From assembly GCA_963971225.1 (NCBI GenBank), contig OZ020270.1, positions 30,131,123 to 30,195,122 on the forward strand: a stretch of DNA of 64,000 nucleotides, in the 5' to 3' direction. This stretch comes from Melieria omissa. Lineage: Eukaryota; Arthropoda; Insecta; Diptera; Ulidiidae. The translations under genes and the position numbers were made by a program. The notes under the pieces are model-generated. The model was not told the origin of the DNA, did not search any database, and was given only the letters and a program-made list of their open reading frames with translations. This document shows positions 32,556 to 43,269 of this stretch, one piece after another. Within the stretch, counting starts at the first letter, position 1; each line of letters starts with the position of its first letter.

Positions 32556-33731
32556 TTAATATGCTTTAAATCTACCCGATTTCCGAAGAAACCTTGATAG
32601 ATCCTGGGGTGCCAAGGAGCCAAGGTGGTCGCTTCTTAGCACATCAGTGCCAAACGTCTCAAACCTGATACGAGCGAACGCGGGGCAGAGACACAGGAAG
32701 TGTTCCGCCGTCTCAACGTCCTCCCCACAGGCAGGACATAGGGCACTGTCAGATATGCCTACCATTTCCATGTGCTTCGCCCATAGGAAATGGCCCGTCA
32801 TTAACCCGACCATCTGCCTGCAGTCTCTTCTGCCTAGTGACAAAAGAAACTGTGAGCATTTGTCGGATATGGCGGGAAGCATAAGTTTCGTCCACCTGCA
32901 GCCGCTCTCAGCCTGCCATGCTCGCTCCTGGGTCATAGTGACCCACTCGTTAACTGTGGCTTTGATGGCTGCAGATAGGAGTGGCAGAACAGGCTCAGGG
33001 CCGACAAAATCAGCCTCAGAGCCCATTCTAGCTAAGGAATCCGAGGTCTCGTTACCCACAATTCCTGCGTGTCCCGGGACCCAGGTGATAATCAGGCTAT
33101 TGTATTTGGCAACATAATTAAGCCTGGATTTGCAGGACCTGACTAGTATAGAGGTGGTTGGAGGGCTGTCCAAGGCCATAAGCGCAGCATTGCTGTCGCT
33201 ACAGACACAGATAGACCTGTCTTTCCACTTACTCTCTACGACAAAGTTCATCGCCTGAAGTATCGCATGCACCTCTGCCTGAAACACAGATGCGTGCGAG
33301 CCTAGGGCAAAGAACCGTCTAGTCCCCGTGGATTCCACAAAGACCCCAGAGCCAGAACCATCTTCCGTTCTGGAGCCGTCCGTGAATATACGGAAGCAGT
33401 GTTTACCGGGCTTATCCTCAGGATACAACCAAGAGTGAGCCTCAGGCAGCAACACCATGTACCGCTTTTTTAGTATGACAGTTGTAGGCATGGAGTCGAG
33501 GGGCATGGACATGACTGTGAGGTCTATGTCGGTGCCAGCACAATTATCCAGTGCCGGACAAGCGCCATACCACTGGCCACTGTGTTTTAGTCTTCGGATG
33601 GCCTTTTGGGCCTCTCCTTGGATGAAAACATCAAGTAGAGGAAGGCTCACCAGGGCATCTAGCGATGGGCCAGAAGTAGTTGGAAAGGCTCGAGTACAAC
33701 ATATGGCCACAGTGCGCTGAAGTCTGGACAA
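32556..33731 (-). pseudogene. LOA-like LINE RNase H and C-terminal domain
   Basis: RNase H motifs: 'FTDGSRTEDGSGSGVF' near 33370, 'SVFQAEVHAILQAM', 'VCSDSNAALMAL' and 'IITWVPGHAGIVGNETSDSL'. Downstream is the C-terminal LINE region 'MVGLMTGHFLWAKHMEMVGI' and a CCHC-like 'CPACGEDVETAEHFLCLCP'. The frame is 391 codons long and open, so this half decayed little, but it is out of frame with the RT upstream (33949). Confidence 0.88.
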
Positions 33732-33948
33732 GGTTCTCTTGACCCCTTCTTCTCTTGGAGAGAGAGTCTGCTCATCCAGACTACCGATGCGTAGGAGATG
33801 ATGGGTCTTATCATAGCTTTGTAGATCCAGAGGATCTTGCTAGGGGAAACACCCCACGTTTTCCCAAATACACCTCTGCATTGCCAGAAAGCCGACAGTG
33901 CTTTCGATGTCTTTAGTTCTACGTGAGATTTCCAAAGGAGTTTATCAT

Positions 33949-34656
33949 CTAGGATAACTCCCAGATATTCACCTCCTTGGATAGCTGGATAGTGACTCCC
34001 TTGAGTGTGGGCAGAACGACTCTATCAAGCTTCCTCCTCCTGGTAAAGGGAACCATACCAGTTTTGGCCTGATTAGCAGATAGCCCGTTCGCATTACACC
34101 AGGTGACAATCATATCCAGAGTTTTCTGCACCTTTCTGCAGATGTGCATAAGGGAAGGGCCGGTTACGAGACAGGCCACATCGTCCGCGTATGCTTGTGC
34201 GTAGACTCCAGAGTCATTCAGAGTTATGAGCAGGGGATCAATCACCATGCACCAGAGCAATGGAGACAGCACCCCACCTTGAGGGCAATCTCTATTTACA
34301 CCGGATGACACCAGCAGATCGTCCTCTGCCCGCACCGTCATGATTCTTTGGGCTAGCATTGAACGTATCCAATTTACCAAAGCCCGGTCTACGCCGTGTC
34401 GGCTAGCAGCGTTACACATACTGTCAAAAGTCACATTGTCAAAAGCGCCCTCTATATCCACAAAGATTCCCACCGCGTAGTCCTTCCTGTCGATGGCTCG
34501 CTCTATCCTACCAACCAGATTTTGCAGAGCCGATTCGCAGGACGTCCCACTTTGGTAGGCATGCTGAAATGGAGACAGAGGATGCATCTTAAGCGACTCC
34601 TTACGTATCCGTAACTCCACCAGCCGTTCGAGACTTTTTAGCATAAAAGAAGTCAT
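33949..34656 (-). pseudogene. LOA-like LINE reverse transcriptase core
   Basis: Carries 'LSPFQHAYQSGTSCESAL', 'VGIFVDIEGAFDNV', 'GVNRDCPQGGVLSPLLWC' and the catalytic 'YADDVACLV' near 34185. The frame closes at 33949 and the thumb continues in other frames to 33731. At its upstream edge the Gypsy element with its aatag duplication cuts the gene; the first RT motifs lie at 48055-48468. Confidence 0.88.
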
Positions 34657-34664
34657 GCTAATAG

Positions 34665-34828
34665 TGTAATGAGTGCGTTCGTACTGTCATCATCAAATGT
34701 CAAACGACCCATCTGACAGCCATCCATATTCAATAAGCAGTCAAGCATTGACATCCAAACAGTGCACACAAACATTTAACCTGAATAAAATATTCTTTTA
34801 AAAATAATAAATAATCCTATTTATTACA
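34665..34828 (+). repeat. 5' LTR of Gypsy-2
   Basis: 164 bp, starts TGTAAT and ends ATTACA, with 'aataaaatattc' near 34784 as the likely polyadenylation signal. I saw no difference from 47826-47989 over the whole length. Confidence 0.93.
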
Positions 34829-34841
34829 TGGTGTCAGAAGT
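34829..34841 (+). other. primer binding site, tRNA-Leu type
   Basis: TGGTGTCAGAAGT directly follows the 5' LTR and is complementary to the 3' end of insect tRNA-Leu including CCA. The match ends after 13 bases. Confidence 0.8.
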
Positions 34842-35653
34842 AAAAGATTAGCGAATTAAATCGATCGTTGAATTTATGGGACGAAAACTACACCGGAAAG
34901 TTTATATTTAGAAACAAATTTCTTGGATTGAAAATCACGTGTGTCAGCTGCTGCATTGTGTGTCCATGTCATTTTAGCGAAGACCATAACCTCACATAGA
35001 AATTGATTCATCGGGAAGAAAGACTCACTCACTCACTCAATTCACTGGAAAAAACGTTCATCGCAATATTTCGTCGGATTTGTTTGGATTTTTGTGCATT
35101 TGTTGTAAGTTTCGCATTATGTCAAGCGACAACAACAATCAACGTGTACTGGGCCAATTGTTCAAATCTATCTACGGAATGGACGGTATGGAAACGCAGT
35201 TTTATGATGTATTTGATTGCAAGTGGAAAAGTAAAAGAAGACGATGCAACACAAATAGCGACATTAATTTGGTTGGTTGGCACTCAAGGGGCTGACATTT
35301 ACAACACGCTATTTCCAAATGATGGCACAACGGGTTCATTGCTCGGTACATCACGGGCAATAAGAACGACACCAGCATCAGGTAGCACACCAGCGTCAAC
35401 TGAAACGTATGTGGCCAAACAACGTAAATTGGATGAAGTGTTAAAAAAATTCGATGCACATTGTATTCCACAAAAGAATCAAGCGATGGAAACGTTTCAA
35501 TTCAATACACTTGTTCAAAAGGAGAAACAAAAATTTTCCGAATTTGAAGTGAAATTACGTAAACAGTTACGTCGTTGTGAATTAAAATGTGAATGTGGCA
35601 AATCATACGAAGAACGAATACCACGCGACCGTATCATAATTGGTGTGTACGAC

Positions 35654-36472
35654 CACACAACAAACAATATAAAGAAAATTGTCTTTGCGGGTTCCAGCGG
35701 TAGGACCCGTTTGTTGATGCGGGGGAAGCAGTAAAAGGGACGAGAACGCACAGAGCGCGACAGCGTAAGCTGAGAAGCTGCGACCGCGCACCACACACTG
35801 TGGTTGTTGTTGTTGGGCAACAAAGCGATGTGCCGCTTGCATGTTGGTAGTGGCTCGTGCTCGCTCTCCGCTTGCTTTTTTACAAACAAGAACAAGAAGT
35901 GAACAGGCAAAGTTTTCATAGAAAAATTTATTGAGCGATCGCCAAGGCACATAAGGTGGTAGCACTACGGGAAAAACCAAAATTCAATGGATTTTATTAG
36001 TTCTTTTGGTCTGTTTGTAAAAAAGATTTTGTAAAAAGTATAAATAGCTACAATGAAAATTAACATATGTGTAAAAATATTGGAACAACCAAGACGCATT
36101 AAGAAAGTGATAATAAGTGGAAAACTATTGCTACAATGTTGTGCTAATTATCAAAGAAAAAAGTTTAATCAGTTCTGGTGCAGCAACTACCTATTGAATT
36201 TGCCTTGGCGATCGCTTTGCCAAATCAACCACCACCAATGTGCACGAGTAAAGCCAAGCTGGCTTGCTGCGGAAAGCAACAACATTGCGTGTTGTTGTCG
36301 AAATGAGAATAAAGCCCAAAACCATAGAATCTATGCGCGTACAATACATCAATTCGCGCTTACTCTCTCGGTTCCCTTTACATTTTCCTCACCTTTGTTG
36401 CTTCCCGCCCGCGTCTGAAATGAAATCGCAAAATTATTTCAGATGCGCCTTCTGTATACTGTTTATTCTGTG
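35654..36472. mobile_element. P-like element, 819 bp, with 7-bp target duplication
   Basis: Begins CACACAACAAACAATATAAA and, read from the right end, CACAGAATAAACAGTATACA. It is flanked by the exact 7-bp duplication gtacgac (35647-35653, 36473-36479), and gag sense joins after removal. A nested MITE occupies 35943-36207. The interior is non-coding. A second copy of this family forms the left part of the composite at 52684-62919, and a diverged end lies at 31516-31778. P-superfamily membership is inferred from shared end structure with the P/THAP9-like element 38426-41487. Confidence 0.88.
35943..36207. mobile_element. CAAGG-family MITE, copy 1
   Basis: Ends CAAGGCACATAAGG / CCTATTGAATTTGCCTTG with an exact 8-bp duplication gcgatcgc (35935-35942, 36208-36215). 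The same MITE sits at the same position in the related copy at 52951-53191, and a third copy is at 41166-41407. Non-coding. The 8-bp duplication fits either P or hAT. Confidence 0.88.
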
Positions 36473-37204
36473 GTACGACAAAAAGCTTCAATTGAAATTA
36501 TTGGATGAGAAAGACAAAACGTTGGCACAAGTGATTGAACCCTTGTGTGCGCACCCAAGTCTGGCCAGACCATATTGAACTTTGGGTTCACTTTTAGTAA
36601 AGTTGTAGTAAAGCTATCGGGTTCATATTTCATGATATCCTTAACTGATCCTTTCTAAGCAGAAAAACCAATACATGAACAAAATTTTTACAAAAACAAG
36701 GCGAGAATCGTGCAAAACGTATTTATACCCCTTAGTTGAACCCCCTATGGTCTGGCCAGACCATGGTGTATTTTCATACAAAGTTGCCTGTTATTTTCAG
36801 TTTTTTTGTTATTTTCGATGTAATTAGTGTCAGAATTGTTTATAAATATTTTTTTTCGTTTGTTCCTTATTCAGTTCTCTACGGAGCATAGGGCTGCAAC
36901 TAGGTTTTTCCATCTGACCCGATTTGAAGCACTTTTTCGTGCCATCTCGTTAATAGTGACATGAGTTAGCTAGCGCAAAATGTACCTGGTCCAAATGTTT
37001 TTCACTCGCCTTGGCTTTTATTTTCTTTTAGGTTAGTAAATTATAATTTTTGTTAGAAAACAATGTCTGAACACATTCAAAATTAATATTTATCCATTGT
37101 ATTCGCGGTTATATTCGGGTTTTTGGTGTCAATTTAATTACATTTCTGAAGCGAAGGAAGTATTTGTGCTCTTGTCGTGTCTGATTTTAACCAATTGGAT
37201 GGTA

Positions 37205-37920
37205 TAGGGTGTTTTTTTTAGAGGTTTGTTTTTCGAATAGAAATAAAACTGGCATTTTGTGGTCAAATCTGGCAACTCTAATGTCATTTATGTTCAGTTT
37301 GGTTTGCCATTTCATCATAAACAGGTTGACAAAAGAACAACGCTTGCAAATCGTGCACTTATGATCTCGATGGGTTCAAGGCAAGAGTCCATAACCACTT
37401 CACTCATAACCCTATCTCCTAACCTTTATATCCTTCCTGAACCAACGCAATGCTTCGCATTAATAGGGGTCATCCCCTGCGCGTTTGTTCCTGTTTAAAA
37501 AAAAAAAATTTATTTCGAAAATAATGGTTCAGTTCGCGAAGTTTACCGCAAGCTCCGTCCATTTTATGGTCGACATCGTCCATCAGAGCAATTAATTCGG
37601 TTAACCATGGGTCCTTTTCGCACTACGTTTACTCTATGTGATAATACGCATCCGCAGAGACGTCGAACAGTGCGCACCGAAGAAACAATTGCCGCTGTAG
37701 AGCAAAATGTTGAAGAGGACCCGAATGAATCGATTCGCCACCGTGCGACCGTGCGTTGGACCTGTAGAATTGGCTTTATTCGAGCCAGCCGCGGCGGCCA
37801 CATGCCCGAAATCATATTTAAACATTAATGGCATAAAATTATCCTTCCAATAAAGCCAAATTGATGGACATTGTGTTTTATTTCAATTCGAAGTTCTATA
37901 CCTCTAAAAAAAACACCCTA
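37205..37920 (+). mobile_element. mariner-like element, internally deleted
   Basis: Terminal inverted repeats TAGGGTGTTTTTTTTAGAGG / CCTCTAAAAAAAACACCCTA are perfect, with TA at both junctions. Inside, the plus strand reads as the transposase helix-turn-helix ('NGSVREVYRKLRPFYGRH', 'RRTVRTEETIAAVEQNVEED') joined to the C-terminal 'IRASRGGHMPEIIFK' near 37780-37826. The catalytic core is deleted. A LINE tail is inserted at about 37352-37505. Confidence 0.88.
37352..37505 (+). mobile_element. 3' tail of the Jockey-superfamily LINE
   Basis: About 150 bp matching the 3' ends of the LINE copies at 1390-4500 and 24959-27272 ('ttcaaggcaagagtccata', 'aggggtcatcccctgcgcg') and ending in a run of A. 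It is a 5'-truncated, dead-on-arrival insertion within the mariner-like element. Several substitutions show it is older than the two longer copies. Confidence 0.8.
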
Positions 37921-38418
37921 TATGTTTTCTGTGACAGAGATTGAAGGAAGCAAATGCTATTTCGAGGATAAGGTGTACATTATTTTTGAACTTCAACGCT
38001 GGAGTTACATCAGAGAGGACGATTTATCTAAAAAAAAATAGTTTAAGCAGTAGCAAAAACCAAAGCTCTAGAGCAACAGAATTAAGATATTTAATTATTT
38101 ATTTATTCTAAAACATTAATTAAATAGTTTGAATAAGCTTAACTTAAATGTTGAATACTTATCACTAAAGTTTTACTCGGAAGCATACAAATTACACAGG
38201 CAAATAATTCTCGCAATTGGCTCATTGAATGAATACGTAGTTCTGTGGGATAATTGAATGAACCACCTGCACTTTTTAAAGTTTATGGAGGATTCATTTG
38301 TTGCTGGAGGTATCAGACCAGTTCAGCATGAACAGTAACATGTTGAGTATGTTATGCTTGAACGGAATGTTTTAGAAGATATTTTGTCTTATTGACAACT
38401 AATGGTTCGCAGTGTTGT
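37921..38418. other. non-coding part of the 36540-42015 element
   Basis: Contains a short plus-strand frame near 37930-38040 ('YFEDKVYIIFELQRWSYI') without recognisable family, then AT-rich sequence up to the target duplication of the next element. Nothing else supported. Confidence 0.4.
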
Positions 38419-38599
38419 GTATTAGCACTAAGCAAATAAACACATAGAGGTGTCAACTGGCACAAATTTGCGTACCAGCGCAGCAGGTCCCATACGCACT
38501 TCGGCTAGTCGAAAATATTCGCAAAATTGTGTGCGTTGCCTTCACACGCAATCAACCACCAAAAAAGCCAACAAAAGCAACAACACAATTTCACTTGTT

Positions 38600-39479
38600 C
38601 GCGCTTATTTTTGTTTGTATACCTTTTTTTCGTTGACGATCGCTTTCGCTTCAACAAATTTGCTGATGATGAAACTTCGACTGATGGACATATTTCTTGG
38701 TCGATTATTTGCAGGTTATATGAATTGGATAAAAACAATTCAACCCGCCTTTGTCCCAAATTAACAACAAAGCATATTCATCCTAATTCATTTGAAAAAA
38801 TGAAGGTTAAATACGCAACTCAAATATTTAGCAATACTGTATCCGCAGCCATAAAATCTTTGGTTGAAAATGGCTGTTAAAAAATCATTTCCGATCAGCT
38901 CTTCGTGAGAATAACAATATCCAAAATTATTTGAAGGAAATGAAAAACTATGTCAAAAGTTGTCAGTATCCTAAAACTGTATACTGTTGAAATGGTATAG
39001 TTTTATCACTTACTTCCGTTTTGTCTCTTTCACAAGATATCTGGGCGGAAAAATCCAATTTTCTTTTATTATCAAGACTTAGTCAAGACCCGCTTGAAAA
39101 TCGTTTTTATTTGGTAAGAAAAAGCGGAGTTACAAACAATAATCCTTCACTTTTTGAGTTTGACCATATTCTTGCGATAATGATCTCAATGAAAATAAAA
39201 GCATTGAAGGCAGGAACCTTCAATTGTGAACCAACTGACGAAGGTTCATTTATAATAATTGACAATAATACCAGTTTGTTTGAACATATGAGTGATGGTT
39301 CCCTTCGTTATTCCTCTGGTTTCATATTGATGCAAACTATTGAAAAATTTGACTGTCCTAACTGCAAAAAGTTAATAAAAGATGAGCTTTGTGATTTACA
39401 AAGAAACGAAATGTTTATATTTTTCAAAAATTTCAACTATTTTAACAGTAGTTTAAAACTAAATGCTCCAATCGACTAA
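38600..39479 (+). pseudogene. P/THAP9-like transposase remnants (copy A)
   Basis: Two segments. The first (about 38630-38880) ends 'KMKVKYATQIFSNTVSAAIKSLVENG', the conserved P/THAP9 region 'KMxVxxAxQVFSxxVxxAI', preceded by 'LTTKHIHPNSFE'. The second (39021-39479) has 'LLLSRLSQDPLENRFYLVRKSGVTNNNPS', the 'L-x-Q-D-x-L-E-N-x-F-x-x-x-R' motif near the P-transposase C terminus. The THAP DNA-binding domain and the catalytic core are missing and a stop separates the parts. Near-identical remnants are at 59155-59613 and 59754-60231 on the other strand. Confidence 0.8.
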
Positions 39480-39662
39480 TTTTTTTTGTTTCAAAAATCG
39501 TTTGCAACACATTTCATACGTTTTTTAAGGAAAACCCTCATTCCTCCAATATAAAAAAGCTTTTGTACAATCCGTTTGTTGCAAACGTAACAAAGTAGAT
39601 GAATACAAAATGTGATTTTCAGAACCGTCTACTTGTTGGGAACATGAGCAATTTATATTAGA

Positions 39663-40513
39663 CTAGCTGACCCGGCGAACTTCGTCCCGCACGTACGAAA
39701 ATATTAATGTATGCTTATTGAAAGAAATGGCGAATAGACGTTTGCTTCTTGCGTTCACAAAGTTACTTTTGAACCGCTTTTTCGTAGATTACGCTTGTAT
39801 ACCAACATATTCAGTGCTGTTGTCCTCAGCCCATGCTACTCCATGTAAAAATATGGGCGTTCACTATATTGAAGTGTTCACTACATAGGGTGTTCACTAC
39901 ACCGAGACACGTTTATATATATATTTAAGGTATATAGGTGATGCCACGCCCCCTTGTTCAATACCCGCACCATCCCCTCTGTCGAAAGATTTGAATAAAT
40001 GGTAGGTTCGTACTTAATTTCATTGCTGTGCGACTTATAGTTCAGCGAAATATTTGGGTCACAAAAAATGTGCCACGCCCATCAAATCTCACCAGTAGAA
40101 TGACTCATCTATGGGTCGACGCTATACCAAATTTCAATGCTGTGCGCCTTACAATTTCAAAGATATTCCATTATTAAGATTTAGCTTGTATGAGTGGTGC
40201 CACGCCCCCTCGTCCAATACCCGCCCCATTCCCCCTGTCGCAGGACATGACTAAATAGTAAGTTCGTAGTGAATTTAATTGATGTGTGACTTATGGTTCC
40301 AAAGTTATTATCTGAAAATATGCAAAATTCACGGTCAAAGATGGCATGGATTTTCCGAGTTTCCCAATAGATTTTCTGGAATTTTCTTTTGGCATGAACC
40401 TGAACTGACTTAATACGAATCGAACAAAACAAACCCCATGAAAATCGGCCGTTCCGTTTGAGCGTGATGCGGTCACACACATACTGCCACTCTCTTTTAT
40501 ATACATATATAGA
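39663..40513 (-). mobile_element. Helitron-like element in copy A
   Basis: Read on the minus strand it starts TCTATATATGTATATAAAAG and ends 'cgggtcagCTAG' followed by T, the TC...CTAG ends of Helitron-like elements inserted between A and T. There is no inverted repeat and no target duplication. A self-complementary 'cgaagttcg' lies just before the 3' end. It holds no Rep/helicase. The homologous insertion in copy B is at 58112-58972. Confidence 0.72.
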
Positions 40514-40659
40514 TTACATGTTAGATTACTTTTAATAATTTTGGTAAGAAAAAATTGCACATGGTTAAGAGAGCAAATTGCAAGTAAAACGAAAAATAAG
40601 AATAAAATAAAAATACTAAAGAACACATAAAATTAATAAATAATATAAATTTTAAGGAA

Positions 40660-41178
40660 ATGATAATAATAAATAGTAATATGTTGCTGTTAATATATGA
40701 ATTTGAAAAATTTATCGGTATGAATTTTATTAGGCCAGAAGGCAACGTAGCCTACATGAATTCCAACATTGCACAGCAGAAATTCATGGTTTTAGTTTTT
40801 TTCAATAGGAACGCACACTCTACTGTACGCCTTTGCGAATTCACATGGTTCATTTTTCATAGCAGAACCGAAAGCCATGGAAATTCAATTTGCTTTTTAT
40901 CTTGTGCAGTTGCTCGTATTGTTTTCATTCACCTCAGCGCATACACAAGCAACACGCACATTTATTTTCACACGGACACACACCCTTGCATATTCGAATT
41001 TGCAAACGATACGCCGTGGCGCGCCGTTTCGTGCCCATCAGCACAGCACAGCTTGCAATTGATGTTCCTTGTCGAACATCCCACAAAGAATGAAGATGAA
41101 CTTCGAAAATTGAAGTTTGGCGAAGCCAGCGACAAAATTTCGTATAGCCGAAGTACGTGTGGGACCAAGGTGTATTAA
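40660..41178 (+). CDS. unrecognised conserved frame in P-like copy A
   Basis: A 172-codon frame preserved with few changes in copy B (57450-57977, minus). It starts 'MIIINSNMLLLIYEFEKF' and is rich in His, Ser and Thr in the middle ('THIYFHTDTHPCIFEFAND'). I do not recognise the family. It lies near the right end of the P-like element and could be a degraded transposase exon or simply an open frame that both copies inherited. Overlapping frames are also open, which weakens the case. Confidence 0.25.
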   Translation: MIIINSNMLLLIYEFEKFIGMNFIRPEGNVAYMNSNIAQQKFMVLVFFNRNAHSTVRLCEFTWFIFHSRTESHGNSICFLSCAVARIVFIHLSAYTSNTHIYFHTDTHPCIFEFANDTPWRAVSCPSAQHSLQLMFLVEHPTKNEDELRKLKFGEASDKISYSRSTCGTKVY

Positions 41179-41407
41179 TAAGGTGATGGCACTACGATTC
41201 CTATGTATTTTATTAGTGCTTTTGGGCATCCTGCTTGTCAAAATCAAATCAAAAGACAAGCAACACAAAAACAATTTTACCAATTTTTGACAATGAGGAT
41301 GCCCATTCGCGAAAAGCCAAAAGAGAATCAGAAGAAATCAAAAGAAAATCAGAAGAAAAAAGTTTAAGCAGCTGTGTTGCCACCACTACCTTATTAAATG
41401 TGCCTTG
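41166..41407. mobile_element. CAAGG-family MITE, copy 2
   Basis: Ends CAAGGTGTATTAATAAGG / CCTTATTAAATGTGCCTTG, flanked by the exact 8-bp duplication tgtgggac (41158-41165, 41408-41415). Related to the MITEs at 35943-36207 and 52951-53191. Non-coding, 242 bp. It is absent from the matching site in copy B, so it inserted after the copies separated. Confidence 0.9.
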
Positions 41408-41494
41408 TGTGGGACCTACTGTGCTAGATTTGCGTGACCGAAAAATTGTGTACTGCGTGGTACCTCTATGTGTTTATTTGCTTAGTGGTATTAG

Positions 41495-41950
41495 TCAGCT
41501 ACCTTTTCGACTTCAAAGCATAATTGTCAATAGTGAAAGGAATCCAGAAATAAAAATGTGTTAGATATATCAAAACACGATTTGTATATGTCCAATATAA
41601 AATCTCAATGTGTTTGAGTCATTATACTGCATTATTTCCTTGCAACCACTGCATTGGTGAAGCAGTTGAGGCAAATCCATAACAACGTATTTTACGTTTT
41701 TAATTTTTTTTCTTACTATCGTATATTTTTAATTTCAAAATTTATTTATTGAAGTTGAAATTCGCTGTGTATTTTATAAATCAAGCATATTTTTACATTT
41801 TTCTTAAATAAAAAGTAAACAAGCAACAGAAATTATTGTATTCACATTTTCTTGTTTTTTTGACAGGCCTACACACACAAACATACGCAGATAAACACAA
41901 AAATATAAAAAAATATATTAACCAGCACAATCCTTGAATATCCTCTTTTT
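41495..41950. other. right flank of the 36540-42015 element
   Basis: AT-rich non-coding DNA. A minus frame at 41869-42093 has no known motif. Near the right end lies the palindrome TGGTCTGGCCAGACCA at 41958. Confidence 0.45.
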
Positions 41951-43269
41951 TGCACCATGGTCTGGCCAGACCATGGGGGGTTCAAGTATGAGGTTTTAAG
42001 TGGGTGCGCACACAAGAGTGAAACGTGCAAATTGTATGAGGCAGCCAATGCAAACAAAAGTATTTTGGACAACAAGCCGACCATCGCTAGCATTGTGACG
42101 TCACCCGAACCAGCCGTTCATGCTGTCAATCGTTTTTGCTTCAATTGTGGTGATTCGTGGACACCAAAACATAGGAATGTTTGCAAAGCGAAAAATCAAA
42201 CATGCCGTACCTGTTCAAAAGTGGGTCATTTTCAGCGTATGTGCCGCCAAAAAGGAAAATCCAACAACAACAACAACAGGGGCAACGATAGCAACAACAA
42301 CAACAACGCACACCAAAGTGTATCGACTGTAAACTGGAGTGACATGCAAGGTGAGTCGTTTGACACTAGTGAAACAGATGAATGCACGCATTACAATAGC
42401 AATCATAGTAATAAGATGTGTAAATTAATTTTTAGGATAAACTCAGTGAAAAAGAAATGGACAAAGGACTATATCATTGGAAATGATACCGTAGTTACAT
42501 TCAAAATTGATTCTGGATCTGATGCAAACTGTATACCATTATTTATTGTAATAAAATTGAATATTTCGATTATGAATGAGAAAAATGAATACAATGTATT
42601 GGATTATAGTAATAAAAAAATAAAAATTCATGGTACAGTTTAATTAAAATGCATTGATAAAAAAACAAAGTCCGCGTATTTTACTGAGTTTATAGTAGTT
42701 AGTAATGATCATAAACCAATTCTTGGATTAGGGGCATAATTAAACGGGTCGATTCAATTGCTTGCTTGCCTGAGGAGAAGGATACATTTATTGAACAAAA
42801 TTATGATTTATTTCACGGAACAGGAAAATTTCCAGGAACGTTTTCGATTTATTTACATGAAGACTCCAAGCCGATTTTACACTACAAAAAGGGAATCCCA
42901 TTAGCATTACGTGATAAATTGAAAGTTGAATTGAGTCAAATGGTAAAAGATGGAATTATTTCACCAGTTGATTACCCAACGGATTGGGTCAACAACTTGC
43001 AAGTAGTAGAGAGAGCAAATGGCGGACGTTTGCGAGTATGCCTAGATCCAAAACAATTGAATGCATGCATTAAACGAGAACATTTTTTAATACCAACTAT
43101 CGATGACTTCACGTCAAAACTAGCAAACAAAAAAATTTTTTCTGTACTCGATCTCAGTACCGCATTTTGGCACATGGAATTAGACGGAAAAAGCTCAAAA
43201 TTGACAACATTCATGACTCCATTCGGGCGATACAAGTTCAATCGCGTGCCGTATGGATTAAATTGTGCA

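Larger units (their letters stand above)
38426..41487 (+). mobile_element. P/THAP9-like transposon, copy A
   Basis: Ends CACTAAGCAAATAAACACAT (left) and its exact inverse at 41468-41487, flanked by a 7-bp duplication gtattag (38419-38425, 41488-41494). It encodes remnants of a P/THAP9-type transposase (38600-38880, 39021-39479). It carries a Helitron-like insertion (39663-40513) and a MITE (41166-41407). Much of it is repeated in inverted orientation at 57467-62919 (copy B). Confidence 0.88.
36540..42015. mobile_element. Large DNA element with TTGTGTGCGCACCC ends
   Basis: Inverted ends TTGTGTGCGCACCC / GGGTGCGCACACAA with an imperfect 7-bp duplication gattgaa (36533-36539) and gagtgaa (42016-42022); gag sense joins after removal. 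The palindrome TGGTCTGGCCAGACCA or a close variant occurs near both ends (about 36560, 36750 and 41958). It contains a mariner derivative (37205-37920) and a P/THAP9-like element (38426-41487). The rest, about 1.7 kb, is non-coding apart from an unrecognised short frame near 37935-38040, so it is non-autonomous. Confidence 0.72.
35119..42643 (+). pseudogene. Gypsy-2 gag and protease, split in three
   Basis: Gag pieces are 35119-35653, 36480-36539 and 42023-42643. The first has 'WTVWKRSFMMYLIASGK', 'LIWLVGTQGADIYNTLF' and 'DRIIIGVYD'. The second and third read continuously ('KLQLKLLDEKDKTLAQVIE', then 'CKLYEAANANKS') once the two P-like elements are removed. Two CCHC knuckles follow ('CFNCGDSWTPKHRNVC', 'CRTCSKVGHFQRMC', near 42135-42245), then an Asn-rich stretch of CAA/AAC repeats and the protease motif 'FKIDSGSDANCIP' near 42508. 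A frameshift lies near 35150. Confidence 0.88.
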
